A DNA stretch of 20,434 bases from UBA8190 sp003453695 (lineage in GTDB: Bacteria; Actinomycetota; Acidimicrobiia; Acidimicrobiales; UBA8190), in NCBI GenBank assembly GCA_036796975.1, contig DAIRBY010000047.1, positions 1 through 20,434 of the forward strand. The letters are read 5' to 3'. Position 1 is the first letter of the stretch. Each line of letters begins with the position of its first letter. The notes below the pieces were generated by a model. That model was not told where the DNA came from, did no database searches, and saw only the letters and a list, made by a program, of their open reading frames with translations. The translations under genes and the position numbers were made by a program. Shown in pieces: positions 14,703 through 20,434 of this stretch.

Positions 14703-17105
14703 ATGCGGTTCGGTGCGCTGGGGGTCGCGGTCAAGTCCGAGCTGCGGTATCGATGGCGCTCCTGGCTCACCTTGGCGCTGCTGGTGTCGGTGGTCGGGGG
14801 CGTCGTGCTGGGCGCCACGGCCGCGGGCAGGCGCACCGCCTCCGCCTTTCCCCGTTTCACTGCCCGCTACGGCTACGACGCCTTGGCCTATTCGTTCCAA
14901 CCCTCGCTGCCGAAGATCCCGAAGCTTCCGGAGGTGGCATCTTCGACATTCCTCGACGCGCCGGCCACGGGCACTCCGGTGTGCCGGTGCCTGCACCCGC
15001 TGTCGCAGGTCAACTTCGGGATCACGGCGTCGCCGTCGCTGGCGCTCGCCCGTTTCCTCAAACTCGTGGACGGCCGGCTCCCGACCCGGCCCGACCAGGC
15101 CCTGGCCAGCTTCAGTTTCGCCCGCGACGAGGGGATCCATGTCGGCAGCCTGGTGCGCGTGCCTTTCTACGCCCCCTCGCAGCTGCAGGACGTCGTCGAC
15201 AACACGCCGGGAGCGCCGGCGGGCCCGACGGTCACCTTCCACGTCGTAGGGATCGAGGCGGCCGAGGGCGACTTCCCCTCCGTTGGCAGCCTCAGCTACA
15301 CGCTGGTGCCCGGCGCCGCCTTCTCCCGGGCCTACGACACCCGCATCGCTCTCTTCCACGTCTACCTGGTCCGGCTCCGCCACGGCGTCGCCAACGTGGC
15401 GCGCTTCGACCAGGACGCCGTGGCTGCTGGCGCCGCTGGCACGTCCGACGTGTCGGAGCTTGACGCCAGCGTGCAGGCGGGCATCCACCCACAGGCGGTC
15501 GGCTGGTGGGTGCTGGCACTGCTGGCGGGGCTGGCAGGACTGGCAATCGTCGGCCAGGCCCTCAGCCGGCAGTCCAACGTCGAGGCGGACGAGTACCGCA
15601 CGCTGGCGGCCCTCGGCTTGGGACCGGGCGACCTGATGGCGCTGGGTCTGGGGCGTGCCCTCCTCATCGGCCTCGCCGGCGCCGCCGGAGCCGTCGTGCT
15701 GGCGTTCGCCGTGTCTCCGATCGCCCCCCTCGGCGAGGCACGTGTCGCCGAACCGAGTACCGGCCTCCAGTTCGACGGCTTGGTCCTCGGTCTCGGCGGG
15801 CTGGCCATCGTGGTGATCGTGCTGCTGCTCGCCCTGTGGCCCGCGTACCGGACCAGCCGGGCGACGCGCGACACCGGCGGTGTGGACCGTCCGTCGCAGA
15901 TCGTGGCCAAGGTGGCCGCCGCCGGTGCGCCGCCGAGCGCCGTGATCGGCGTCCGCCGTGCCCTCGACCGCGGGCTTGGGCGTGAGTCCGTGCCAGTGGG
16001 CTCTGCGCTGGGCGGCGCCGTTCTCGCCGTCGCTGCCCTGTGCGCCACCGCCGTGTTCGGCACCAGCCTGACGAACCTGGTGGCTTCGCCCCGGCTCTAC
16101 GGGCAGGACTTCCAGGTCTGGTTCAACGGCTTCACGAGCTTCGACTCGGTGAACCCGCTCGTGGCCCAACTCCGAGGGGACAAGGCGATTCGGGCAGTGA
16201 CCCTGGGGCTGCAGCAGCCGGTAGAGATCAACGGCGTCCCCACCCACTCCATTGCCGGTTCGCCGCTGCAGGGAGCGGTGCTGATCTCGGCGGCGAGTGG
16301 CCGGCTCGCCCAGCGACCCGGTGAGGTCGCCCTGGGAAGCAAAACCCTGCGTCAGGCCCATGCCCACGTGGGCGGCACGGTGGCAATGACCTTCCCGTTG
16401 GAGTCCGGCGGCAGCCGGACGATAGCGGCCCGCGTGGTCGGCACGGCATCGCTGCCACCGGATTTCGGCGTGGTGGGCCTCGGCGTCGGGGCGTACATGT
16501 CGTACGACGGGTTCATGGCGGCTCAGTGCCCGTCGGGGCCGGCGTCGGTCGCCTGCCGCACCGCCGTCACCCAGAACCCCGTGGTCCTGGTCTCCACCAC
16601 AGGTGGGCCCCGGGGGGCCGGGGCGGTGGCGCACTACGCCGCGCAGTTCCCCGGTCTCGCCTATCTGCCGGTGAAGCCCGACAACCTGGTGAACTTCGGG
16701 GAGGCGGTGAACTTCCCGCTGATCCTCGGTTTCGTCCTCGTCCTATTCGGACTGTCCACGCTGCTGCACGTCCTGGTCGTCAGCGTGGCACGGCGACGCC
16801 GCGAGCTGGGCCTGCTCAAGGCCATCGGCCTGATGCCCCAGCAGGTCTTGGCCTCCGTCTCGTGGCGGGCGACGACCATCGCCTTGGTGGGGCTGGTCGT
16901 GGGCCTGCCCCTCGGGATCATCTCCGGCCGGGCCATCTGGCACGGCTTTGCCGTCAACCTCGGCGTGGTGCCAGCGACGGTCATCGACGCCGGCACTCTG
17001 ACCGTCATCTCCGTCGGCGTCTTGGTGGCCGCCAACCTCCTTGCGATCGGCCCGGCGCTCGTGGCCGCCCGAGCCAAGCCAAACAGCCTGCTGCGGTCCG
17101 AGTAG
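14703..17105 (+). CDS. FtsX/MacB-type ABC transporter permease
   Basis: An 800-aa inner-membrane permease with the duplicated FtsX layout. TM1 is ~22-42, then a large extracytoplasmic domain (43-266) with TM2-4 at ~267-285, 310-337 and 358-380. TM5 is ~434-455, then a second extracytoplasmic domain (456-670) and TM6-8 at ~672-694, 724-742 and 765-786. Cytoplasmic coupling segments read VEADEYRTLAALGLGPGDL (293-311) and RRRRELGLLKAIGLMPQQVL (697-716), the typical contact region for the ATPase. Such permeases are usually mechanotransmission or lipoprotein/peptide export components rather than classical channels. The ATG is chosen because GGGAG precedes it and the N-terminus then starts just before TM1; a longer in-frame version starts at 14610. 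No ATP-binding gene is adjacent, so the partner must be encoded elsewhere. Confidence 0.85.
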   Translation: MRFGALGVAVKSELRYRWRSWLTLALLVSVVGGVVLGATAAGRRTASAFPRFTARYGYDALAYSFQPSLPKIPKLPEVASSTFLDAPATGTPVCRCLHPLSQVNFGITASPSLALARFLKLVDGRLPTRPDQALASFSFARDEGIHVGSLVRVPFYAPSQLQDVVDNTPGAPAGPTVTFHVVGIEAAEGDFPSVGSLSYTLVPGAAFSRAYDTRIALFHVYLVRLRHGVANVARFDQDAVAAGAAGTSDVSELDASVQAGIHPQAVGWWVLALLAGLAGLAIVGQALSRQSNVEADEYRTLAALGLGPGDLMALGLGRALLIGLAGAAGAVVLAFAVSPIAPLGEARVAEPSTGLQFDGLVLGLGGLAIVVIVLLLALWPAYRTSRATRDTGGVDRPSQIVAKVAAAGAPPSAVIGVRRALDRGLGRESVPVGSALGGAVLAVAALCATAVFGTSLTNLVASPRLYGQDFQVWFNGFTSFDSVNPLVAQLRGDKAIRAVTLGLQQPVEINGVPTHSIAGSPLQGAVLISAASGRLAQRPGEVALGSKTLRQAHAHVGGTVAMTFPLESGGSRTIAARVVGTASLPPDFGVVGLGVGAYMSYDGFMAAQCPSGPASVACRTAVTQNPVVLVSTTGGPRGAGAVAHYAAQFPGLAYLPVKPDNLVNFGEAVNFPLILGFVLVLFGLSTLLHVLVVSVARRRRELGLLKAIGLMPQQVLASVSWRATTIALVGLVVGLPLGIISGRAIWHGFAVNLGVVPATVIDAGTLTVISVGVLVAANLLAIGPALVAARAKPNSLLRSE

Positions 17106-17125
17106 CGCCACGGCAACGGTCGGGA

Positions 17126-17165
17126 CCGGAGCCGCCTGGTCACGGGCCAGGTCGACAGGCTCCGG
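17126..17165 (+). terminator. Strong two-tier stem-loop after the permease gene
   Basis: The outer stem CCGGAGCC/GGCTCCGG (8 bp) encloses an inner stem CCTGG/CCAGG with a 7-nt loop. It starts 20 nt after the stop. This is the best terminator-like structure in the window, although it lacks a T-tract. Confidence 0.55.
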
Positions 17166-17167
17166 GG

Positions 17168-17191
17168 CCAGGCCACCTGATCCCGGCCTGG
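17168..17191. repeat. Second inverted repeat in the convergent spacer
   Basis: CCAGGCC and GGCCTGG form a perfect 7-bp stem with a 10-nt loop, directly after the first stem-loop. It could act as a backup terminator in either direction between the convergent permease and ABM-like genes. Confidence 0.4.
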
Positions 17192-17251
17192 TAGGGCTGA
17201 ACGACTCTGTTTCGGTGCCAAGAAGCATTACCAAAATGGAGTGCGGGCGGA

Positions 17252-17296
17252 GGCGCCGGTCGCCCTCGTTGCACCGCAGTGTTGGCTGCCGGCGCC
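17252..17296 (-). terminator. Inverted repeat downstream of the ABM-like gene
   Basis: GGCGCCGG and CCGGCGCC, 8 bp each, are separated by 29 nt. The structure lies 34 nt beyond the stop of the minus-strand gene. The long loop makes it a weaker terminator candidate, and the arms are themselves nearly palindromic. Confidence 0.3.
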
Positions 17297-17330
17297 GCCC
17301 GCTCTCGGGTCGCCCAGATGCACGAGCTGT

Positions 17331-17618
17331 CTACTCAGCCCAGTTCCCGTCGATCCATTGGGGGTCGCCATCCAGAAGCGGCGCCATGGTCGTGGTCCAC
17401 CACGTGTCCTGGTCTGGATCGTTGGCTAGGGCAAAGTACTTCTCTTTGGATTCGAAGACGACGCAAGCAACGACGGTGGTGCCGTCCTCGCTCAGCAGGC
17501 TGTACGAGCCCTGGAAGCCGTCGACGTTGCGCTCCTCCCATTTCTTGGCGGCGTCAACGAGGGCCTGGCCCGTGCCGGGGCTCTTGAGCCTTCCGATCAT
17601 GATGGTTCCGTAGGACAT
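17331..17618 (-). CDS. Small ABM-like dimeric alpha-beta barrel protein
   Basis: A 95-aa protein with the pattern of antibiotic biosynthesis monooxygenase-like dimeric alpha-beta barrel proteins. It has strand GTIMIGRLKSPG (4-15), helix ALVDAAKKWEER (19-30), strand GFQGSYSLLSEDGTTVVACV (34-53), then helix SKEKYFALANDPDQDTWWTT (57-76). Family members can be cofactor-free oxygenases, haem-degrading enzymes or non-catalytic. No catalytic residue can be assigned with confidence. The ATG lacks a clear ribosome site. The gene is divergent from the SAM methyltransferase with 98 nt between starts, so the two may share regulation. It is convergent with the permease gene. Confidence 0.65.
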   Translation of the reverse strand: MSYGTIMIGRLKSPGTGQALVDAAKKWEERNVDGFQGSYSLLSEDGTTVVACVVFESKEKYFALANDPDQDTWWTTTMAPLLDGDPQWIDGNWAE

Positions 17619-17702
17619 GGCCGAAATGTAGCGCTACGACGGCCGCTCGGTCACGAGCACGACGCCGTCCGAGTCGGTACGGTTTCGCACCGGGAAACGG
17701 GC

Positions 17703-17709
17703 AAGGAGG
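17703..17709 (+). promoter_or_regulatory. Ribosome binding site of the SAM methyltransferase
   Basis: AAGGAGG, an exact consensus match, lies 7 nt before the ATG at 17717. It fixes the start. Slightly upstream, GTTTC and GAAAC arms around 17681-17697 form a short imperfect palindrome of unknown meaning. Confidence 0.8.
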
Positions 17710-17716
17710 GTCGGCC

Positions 17717-18778
17717 ATGGCCGTTGATGAACAGCGTCTCGAGCAGCTCATGGGCACGATGGTCGGGTACATGACGGGAGGGGCCGTGTGCTTCTCGGTC
17801 TGGCTGGGTGACGAACTCGGCCTCTACCGAGCCATGGCCGGAAGCGGACCTCTGTCCGCTGACGATGTGGCCTCGAAGTCGAAGTGCAATCCGCGCCTCG
17901 TCCGAGAATGGCTCGACGGCCAAGCAGCCGGTGGTCTCGTCCACTACGACGCGGCCAAAGACACCTACGAGCTGAGTGAAGAAGCCGCCATGGCATTGGC
18001 GGACGACGAATCACCAGCCTTCGTGGCCAGGGCGATGAACGCCTTCGGCTCGATGTTCATCGACATGGAGAAGGTGCGAGATGCCTTCAGAGGCGATGGC
18101 GCCCTGAGCTGGAAGGACCACCACCCCTGTCTGTTCTCGGGAACAGAGTGGTTCTTCCGGACCGGGTACCGGGCCATGCTGGCGACGGCATGGATACCGG
18201 CCTTGGACGGCGTGTCCGAGAAGCTGGCCCAAGGTGCCAACGTGGCGGACGTCGGCTGTGGCCACGGGGCCTCTGTCGTCGTCATGGCTGAGGCGTTCCC
18301 CAACTCCAAGATCACGGGGTTCGACTTCCACGAGGCCTCGATCGCCACGGCCCGCAAGCGTGCAGCCGATGCTGGTGTCGCGGACAGGACGAGCTTCGAG
18401 GTGACGACGGCCAAGGGCTACCCGGGAACCTATGACCTGGTCTGCTTCTTCGACTGTCTGCACGACATGGGTGACCCCGTGGGGATCGCCCGCTATGCCC
18501 TCGAGCACCTGGAGCCCGATGGGACGGTCATGTTGGTCGAGCCCTTCGCCCTCGATAGTCGGGCCAAGAACATGACGGAGAACCCCATGGCGGCTCTTCT
18601 CTACGCAGCGTCCTCCTCCATCTGTACGCCGAACTCGCTTTCTCAGGAGGTGGGCCTGGGTCTCGGCGCCCAGGCCGGCGAGGAGCGGCTGCGTCAGGTG
18701 TTCGAAGAAGCTGGCTTCGGCAGCTTCCGCAGAGCGACCGAAACGCCGCTGAACATGATCCTGGAGGCGAAGGCCTGA
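17717..18778 (+). CDS. Class I SAM-dependent methyltransferase with N-terminal winged helix
   Basis: A 353-aa soluble methyltransferase. Residues ~20-95 form a dimerisation/winged-helix-like domain (LGLYRAMAGSGPLSADDVAS, then NPRLVREWLDGQAAGGLV), as in small-molecule O-methyltransferases and Rv2258c-type proteins. The Rossmann core starts at NVADVGCGHGASVVVMAEAF (175-194, motif I), with the acidic ribose-binding residue in ITGFDFH (Asp203). A YDLVCFFDCLHDMGDP segment spans 239-254, and LEPDGTVMLVEP (265-276) is the late core strand region. The usual O-methyltransferase catalytic His may be His249 in CLHDMGDP, but this is not certain. The substrate is unknown. Start and ribosome site are strong. 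It may be followed by the amidase on one transcript (97-nt gap). Confidence 0.88.
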   Translation: MAVDEQRLEQLMGTMVGYMTGGAVCFSVWLGDELGLYRAMAGSGPLSADDVASKSKCNPRLVREWLDGQAAGGLVHYDAAKDTYELSEEAAMALADDESPAFVARAMNAFGSMFIDMEKVRDAFRGDGALSWKDHHPCLFSGTEWFFRTGYRAMLATAWIPALDGVSEKLAQGANVADVGCGHGASVVVMAEAFPNSKITGFDFHEASIATARKRAADAGVADRTSFEVTTAKGYPGTYDLVCFFDCLHDMGDPVGIARYALEHLEPDGTVMLVEPFALDSRAKNMTENPMAALLYAASSSICTPNSLSQEVGLGLGAQAGEERLRQVFEEAGFGSFRRATETPLNMILEAKA

Positions 18779-18782
18779 CCGC

Positions 18783-18822
18783 CGGGCGCTCGGCAAGGGG
18801 CGTTTCGATGATCCGGCGCCCG
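18783..18822 (+). repeat. Inverted repeat between methyltransferase and amidase
   Basis: CGGGCGC and GCGCCCG, 7 bp each, are separated by 26 nt, beginning 5 nt after the methyltransferase stop. It could be an inefficient terminator. Chance is possible given the base composition. Confidence 0.25.
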
Positions 18823-18875
18823 TCCCGGAGACGAATCTCATGCGCAGACGACGAAGAACGGACTAGAACGCCATC

Positions 18876-20000
18876 ATGTCGACCTTCATCACCAGGCTGG
18901 ATGCACAGGGCAGGGGACCCCGGGTCGCGGTCAAGGACCTCATCGATGTGGCCGGGGTGCCGACCACCGCGGCTTCGCGGGCAGTCGAGCGCACGGCCAA
19001 GCCGGCAGAGGCCGACGCCCCGTGTCTGGCCGGCACGCGTGGAGCCGATGCCCGGATCGTGGGCAAGACCAATCTCCACGAACTGGCCATGCTCCCGCTC
19101 GGGACGAACCCCTGGTTCGGCACGCCGGTCAATCCCATTGACGCCAGCCGCATCCCAGGCGGCTCATCGAGCGGCTCGGCGGTGGCGGTGGCGAACGACG
19201 AGGCCGATGTGGCCTTCGGGTCCGACACGGGGGGGTCGATCCGGGTGCCCAGCGCATGCTGTGGGACCTGTGGACTGAAGACCACCTACGGACGTGTCGC
19301 CACCGAGGGCGTGTGGCCGCTCGCCCCCAGTCTCGACACCGTCGGTCCGATGGGTCGGACCATCGAGGACCTCGTGACCGGCATGCAACTCCTCGAGCCG
19401 GGCTTCGTCCCCGGGGCTTCTCCTGCCCAGCGGGTGGGACGCCTCGCAACCTCAGGCCTCCCGGAGATCGAGGCGGCAGTCGATGCGGCCTTGCTGGCAG
19501 CGGGCCTGGAGGTCGTACCTTTGGACTGGGACGGCCTTGACGCTGGAACCAACTACTTCACCGCCATCTTCTTCAGCGAGATCTGGGAGGTCGACCACGC
19601 CTTGGTGGAGGAGAACCCGGAGGATGTTGGCGAGGACATCAAGGCGACGCTGGGCATGGTCGACCTCTTTCGACCGGGTCTGGATGACGCCATGGGTCAA
19701 TTACCGAAGTGGCGCGCATCGCTGTTTGGCCTCTTCGACCAGGTCGAGCTCTTGGCTCTCCCCACGCTGCCGATCTTTCCCCCGTCCTTGGAGGAAACGA
19801 TGGGTGATGGCTTCGTCACGGCCAGCATCGACATCACCCGCCATGTGTCGCTGTTCAACGCGGCGGGTGCGCCGTGCACCGCCCAGCCCGTTCCGGTGCC
19901 GGGTTCCAGGTTTCCGGCCAGCCTGCAGTTCGTCGGCCCGCTGGGTGGAGAGGAGCTTCTTCTGCCGACGGCGGCGCGGGTGGAAGCGGCCTTGGAATAA
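18876..20000 (+). CDS. Amidase-signature family hydrolase
   Basis: A 374-aa soluble enzyme of the amidase signature family, which hydrolyses or transfers amides through a Ser-cisSer-Lys triad. Lys20 lies in VAVKDLIDVAGVPTT. The Gly/Ser-rich loop is RIPGGSSSGSAVAVAND (92-108) with probable cis-Ser97. The nucleophile Ser121 is in GSDTGGSIRVP (115-125). The 24-residue distance from Ser97 to Ser121 matches the family. It is shorter than the usual 450-500 aa: the region after Ser121 is compressed and the N-terminus starts just before the catalytic Lys. The family includes GatA-like subunits, but there are no gatB/gatC neighbours and the length argues for a stand-alone amidase of unknown substrate. 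The ribosome site before the ATG is weak; the start is chosen because the conserved domain begins at once. Confidence 0.85.
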   Translation: MSTFITRLDAQGRGPRVAVKDLIDVAGVPTTAASRAVERTAKPAEADAPCLAGTRGADARIVGKTNLHELAMLPLGTNPWFGTPVNPIDASRIPGGSSSGSAVAVANDEADVAFGSDTGGSIRVPSACCGTCGLKTTYGRVATEGVWPLAPSLDTVGPMGRTIEDLVTGMQLLEPGFVPGASPAQRVGRLATSGLPEIEAAVDAALLAAGLEVVPLDWDGLDAGTNYFTAIFFSEIWEVDHALVEENPEDVGEDIKATLGMVDLFRPGLDDAMGQLPKWRASLFGLFDQVELLALPTLPIFPPSLEETMGDGFVTASIDITRHVSLFNAAGAPCTAQPVPVPGSRFPASLQFVGPLGGEELLLPTAARVEAALE

Positions 20001-20015
20001 TCGCTTCCCAGTGCG

Positions 20016-20034
20016 GCCTCGAACCTCTCGAGGC
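20016..20034 (+). terminator. Candidate terminator after the amidase gene
   Basis: GCCTCGA, a 5-nt loop, then TCGAGGC gives a perfect 7-bp stem 16 nt after the stop. A longer-range repeat, CCAGACGG (20037-20044) with CCGTCTGG (20090-20097), follows it. Confidence 0.45.
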
Positions 20035-20036
20035 TC

Positions 20037-20097
20037 CCAGACGGAACCCCTCCGAGTCCGCGCTACCGGTGGTTTATGGCTTGCTGCAGCCGTCTGG
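20037..20097. repeat. 8-bp inverted repeat with 45-nt loop
   Basis: CCAGACGG and CCGTCTGG are perfectly complementary and bracket a 45-nt loop in the convergent spacer between the amidase and TfoX-like genes. It could be part of a structured 3' end or a small RNA. I cannot fold the interior reliably by eye. Confidence 0.3.
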
Positions 20098-20145
20098 TGA
20101 CGTTGACTGCCTGGCGGCCTCTCCTGCAAACTCCCGGACACGGAT

Positions 20146-20166
20146 TCGCCGCGACAACAGCGGCGA
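20146..20166 (-). terminator. Candidate terminator after the TfoX-like gene
   Basis: TCGCCGC and GCGGCGA form a perfect 7-bp stem with a 7-nt loop, ending 1-2 nt from the stop codon of the minus-strand gene. Confidence 0.45.
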
Positions 20167-20167
20167 G

Positions 20168-20434
20168 CTATCGCCTCTTGTTGGCAGCCTTGGACGGCAG
20201 GGACCGGGCATAACCGGTGCCCAGCCTCACCCACTTCTCGAGTTGACGCTTGGTGGCGACGTCCTCGGGTGCCACCCGCAGCCATCCCGCCATGGCACGA
20301 CCCTGCATGACCATGGGCTCGGCCTTGGTCGTGCGGACGATCCGCTCCGACTGCTCGGGGTCCACCCGCACGAGCACGCCGCCTTGGCCGCTGGCGGCAA
20401 TGGCCATGTTGCCCCCGATCAGGAAGGCCAGGCC
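20168..20434 (-). CDS. TfoX N-terminal-domain protein, 5' end outside the window
   Basis: Partial gene: 88 codons plus stop are visible and the frame runs open to the window edge. The visible part reads GLAFLIGGNMAIAASGQGGV, then VRVDPEQSERIV, MQGRAMAGWLRV and a C-terminal LEKWVRLGTGYARSLP. This is the pattern of TfoX_N-domain proteins (MFGG..FL..G.M..... RVDP........M.GR.M.GW), about 110-120 aa in full. A Met codon at 20407 is inside the conserved domain, so it is not the true start. Short TfoX_N proteins are widespread in Actinomycetota and need not act in competence. The C-terminal Lys/Arg tail (KAANKRR) is typical of such stand-alone versions. Confidence 0.8.
   Translation of the reverse strand, partial: GLAFLIGGNMAIAASGQGGVLVRVDPEQSERIVRTTKAEPMVMQGRAMAGWLRVAPEDVATKRQLEKWVRLGTGYARSLPSKAANKRR

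Noticed and set aside
14553..16634. 693-codon open frame antisense to the FtsX permease
   Set aside because: Composition is Arg/Gly/His-rich without recognisable motifs. The opposite frame gives eight membrane segments and FtsX coupling motifs.
18876..20000. gatA (glutamyl-tRNA amidotransferase subunit A)
   Set aside because: The amidase motifs are shared across the family, the protein is too short, and no gatC or gatB neighbours are present.

Overview
The window looks like chromosomal DNA of a high-GC Actinomycetota. Strong G/C bias at third codon positions, frequent GTG starts, GGAGG-type ribosome sites and several actinobacterial-type families (HVHDD cupin, short amidase, FtsX-type permease, TfoX_N protein) fit a soil Acidimicrobiia-like lineage. 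That placement is inference, because no rRNA or other phylogenetic marker is present. I saw no tRNA, rRNA, CRISPR array, insertion sequence or phage gene.

Region 1 (17-10374) is a secretome cluster. A minus-strand secreted EXORDIUM-like protein (start near 880) is divergent from a giant secreted protein (1084-6297, 1737 aa). The giant has a signal peptide, five tandem ~265-residue stalk units (each an unrecognised A domain plus an Ig/invasin-like B domain), a 12-proline linker and a C-terminal seven-repeat lectin-like beta-propeller. Next is a secreted YVTN-type beta-propeller with two Ig-like domains (6453-8159). Then comes a short paralogue of the giant (8350-10374, 674 aa) with the same signal-peptide layout, one stalk unit, 16 prolines and another seven-blade propeller. 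No LPXTG motif or C-terminal membrane anchor is visible. Together they look like an exported surface or extracellular binding system. This is the most unusual part of the window.

Region 2 (10371-13841) is a small-enzyme and stress-type block. A GNAT acetyltransferase, a SnoaL/DUF4440-like protein, two VOC-fold proteins and a cupin are all on the minus strand. The cupin is divergent from a MarR regulator across an AT-rich spacer with a 9-bp direct repeat, so the MarR protein probably controls itself and at least the cupin-VOC-VOC genes. The GNAT gene is convergent with the short propeller gene and their stop codons overlap.

Region 3 (14018-17165) holds an isoprenylcysteine-methyltransferase-like membrane protein and an 800-aa, 8-TM FtsX/MacB-type ABC permease with no ATPase beside it, followed by strong stem-loops.

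Region 4 (17331-20434) holds a small ABM-like protein divergent from a class I SAM methyltransferase with an N-terminal winged helix, then a short amidase with an intact Lys-Ser-Ser triad, and a TfoX_N-domain protein cut by the window end. Several genes here are followed by perfect inverted repeats that are plausible GC-rich terminators.
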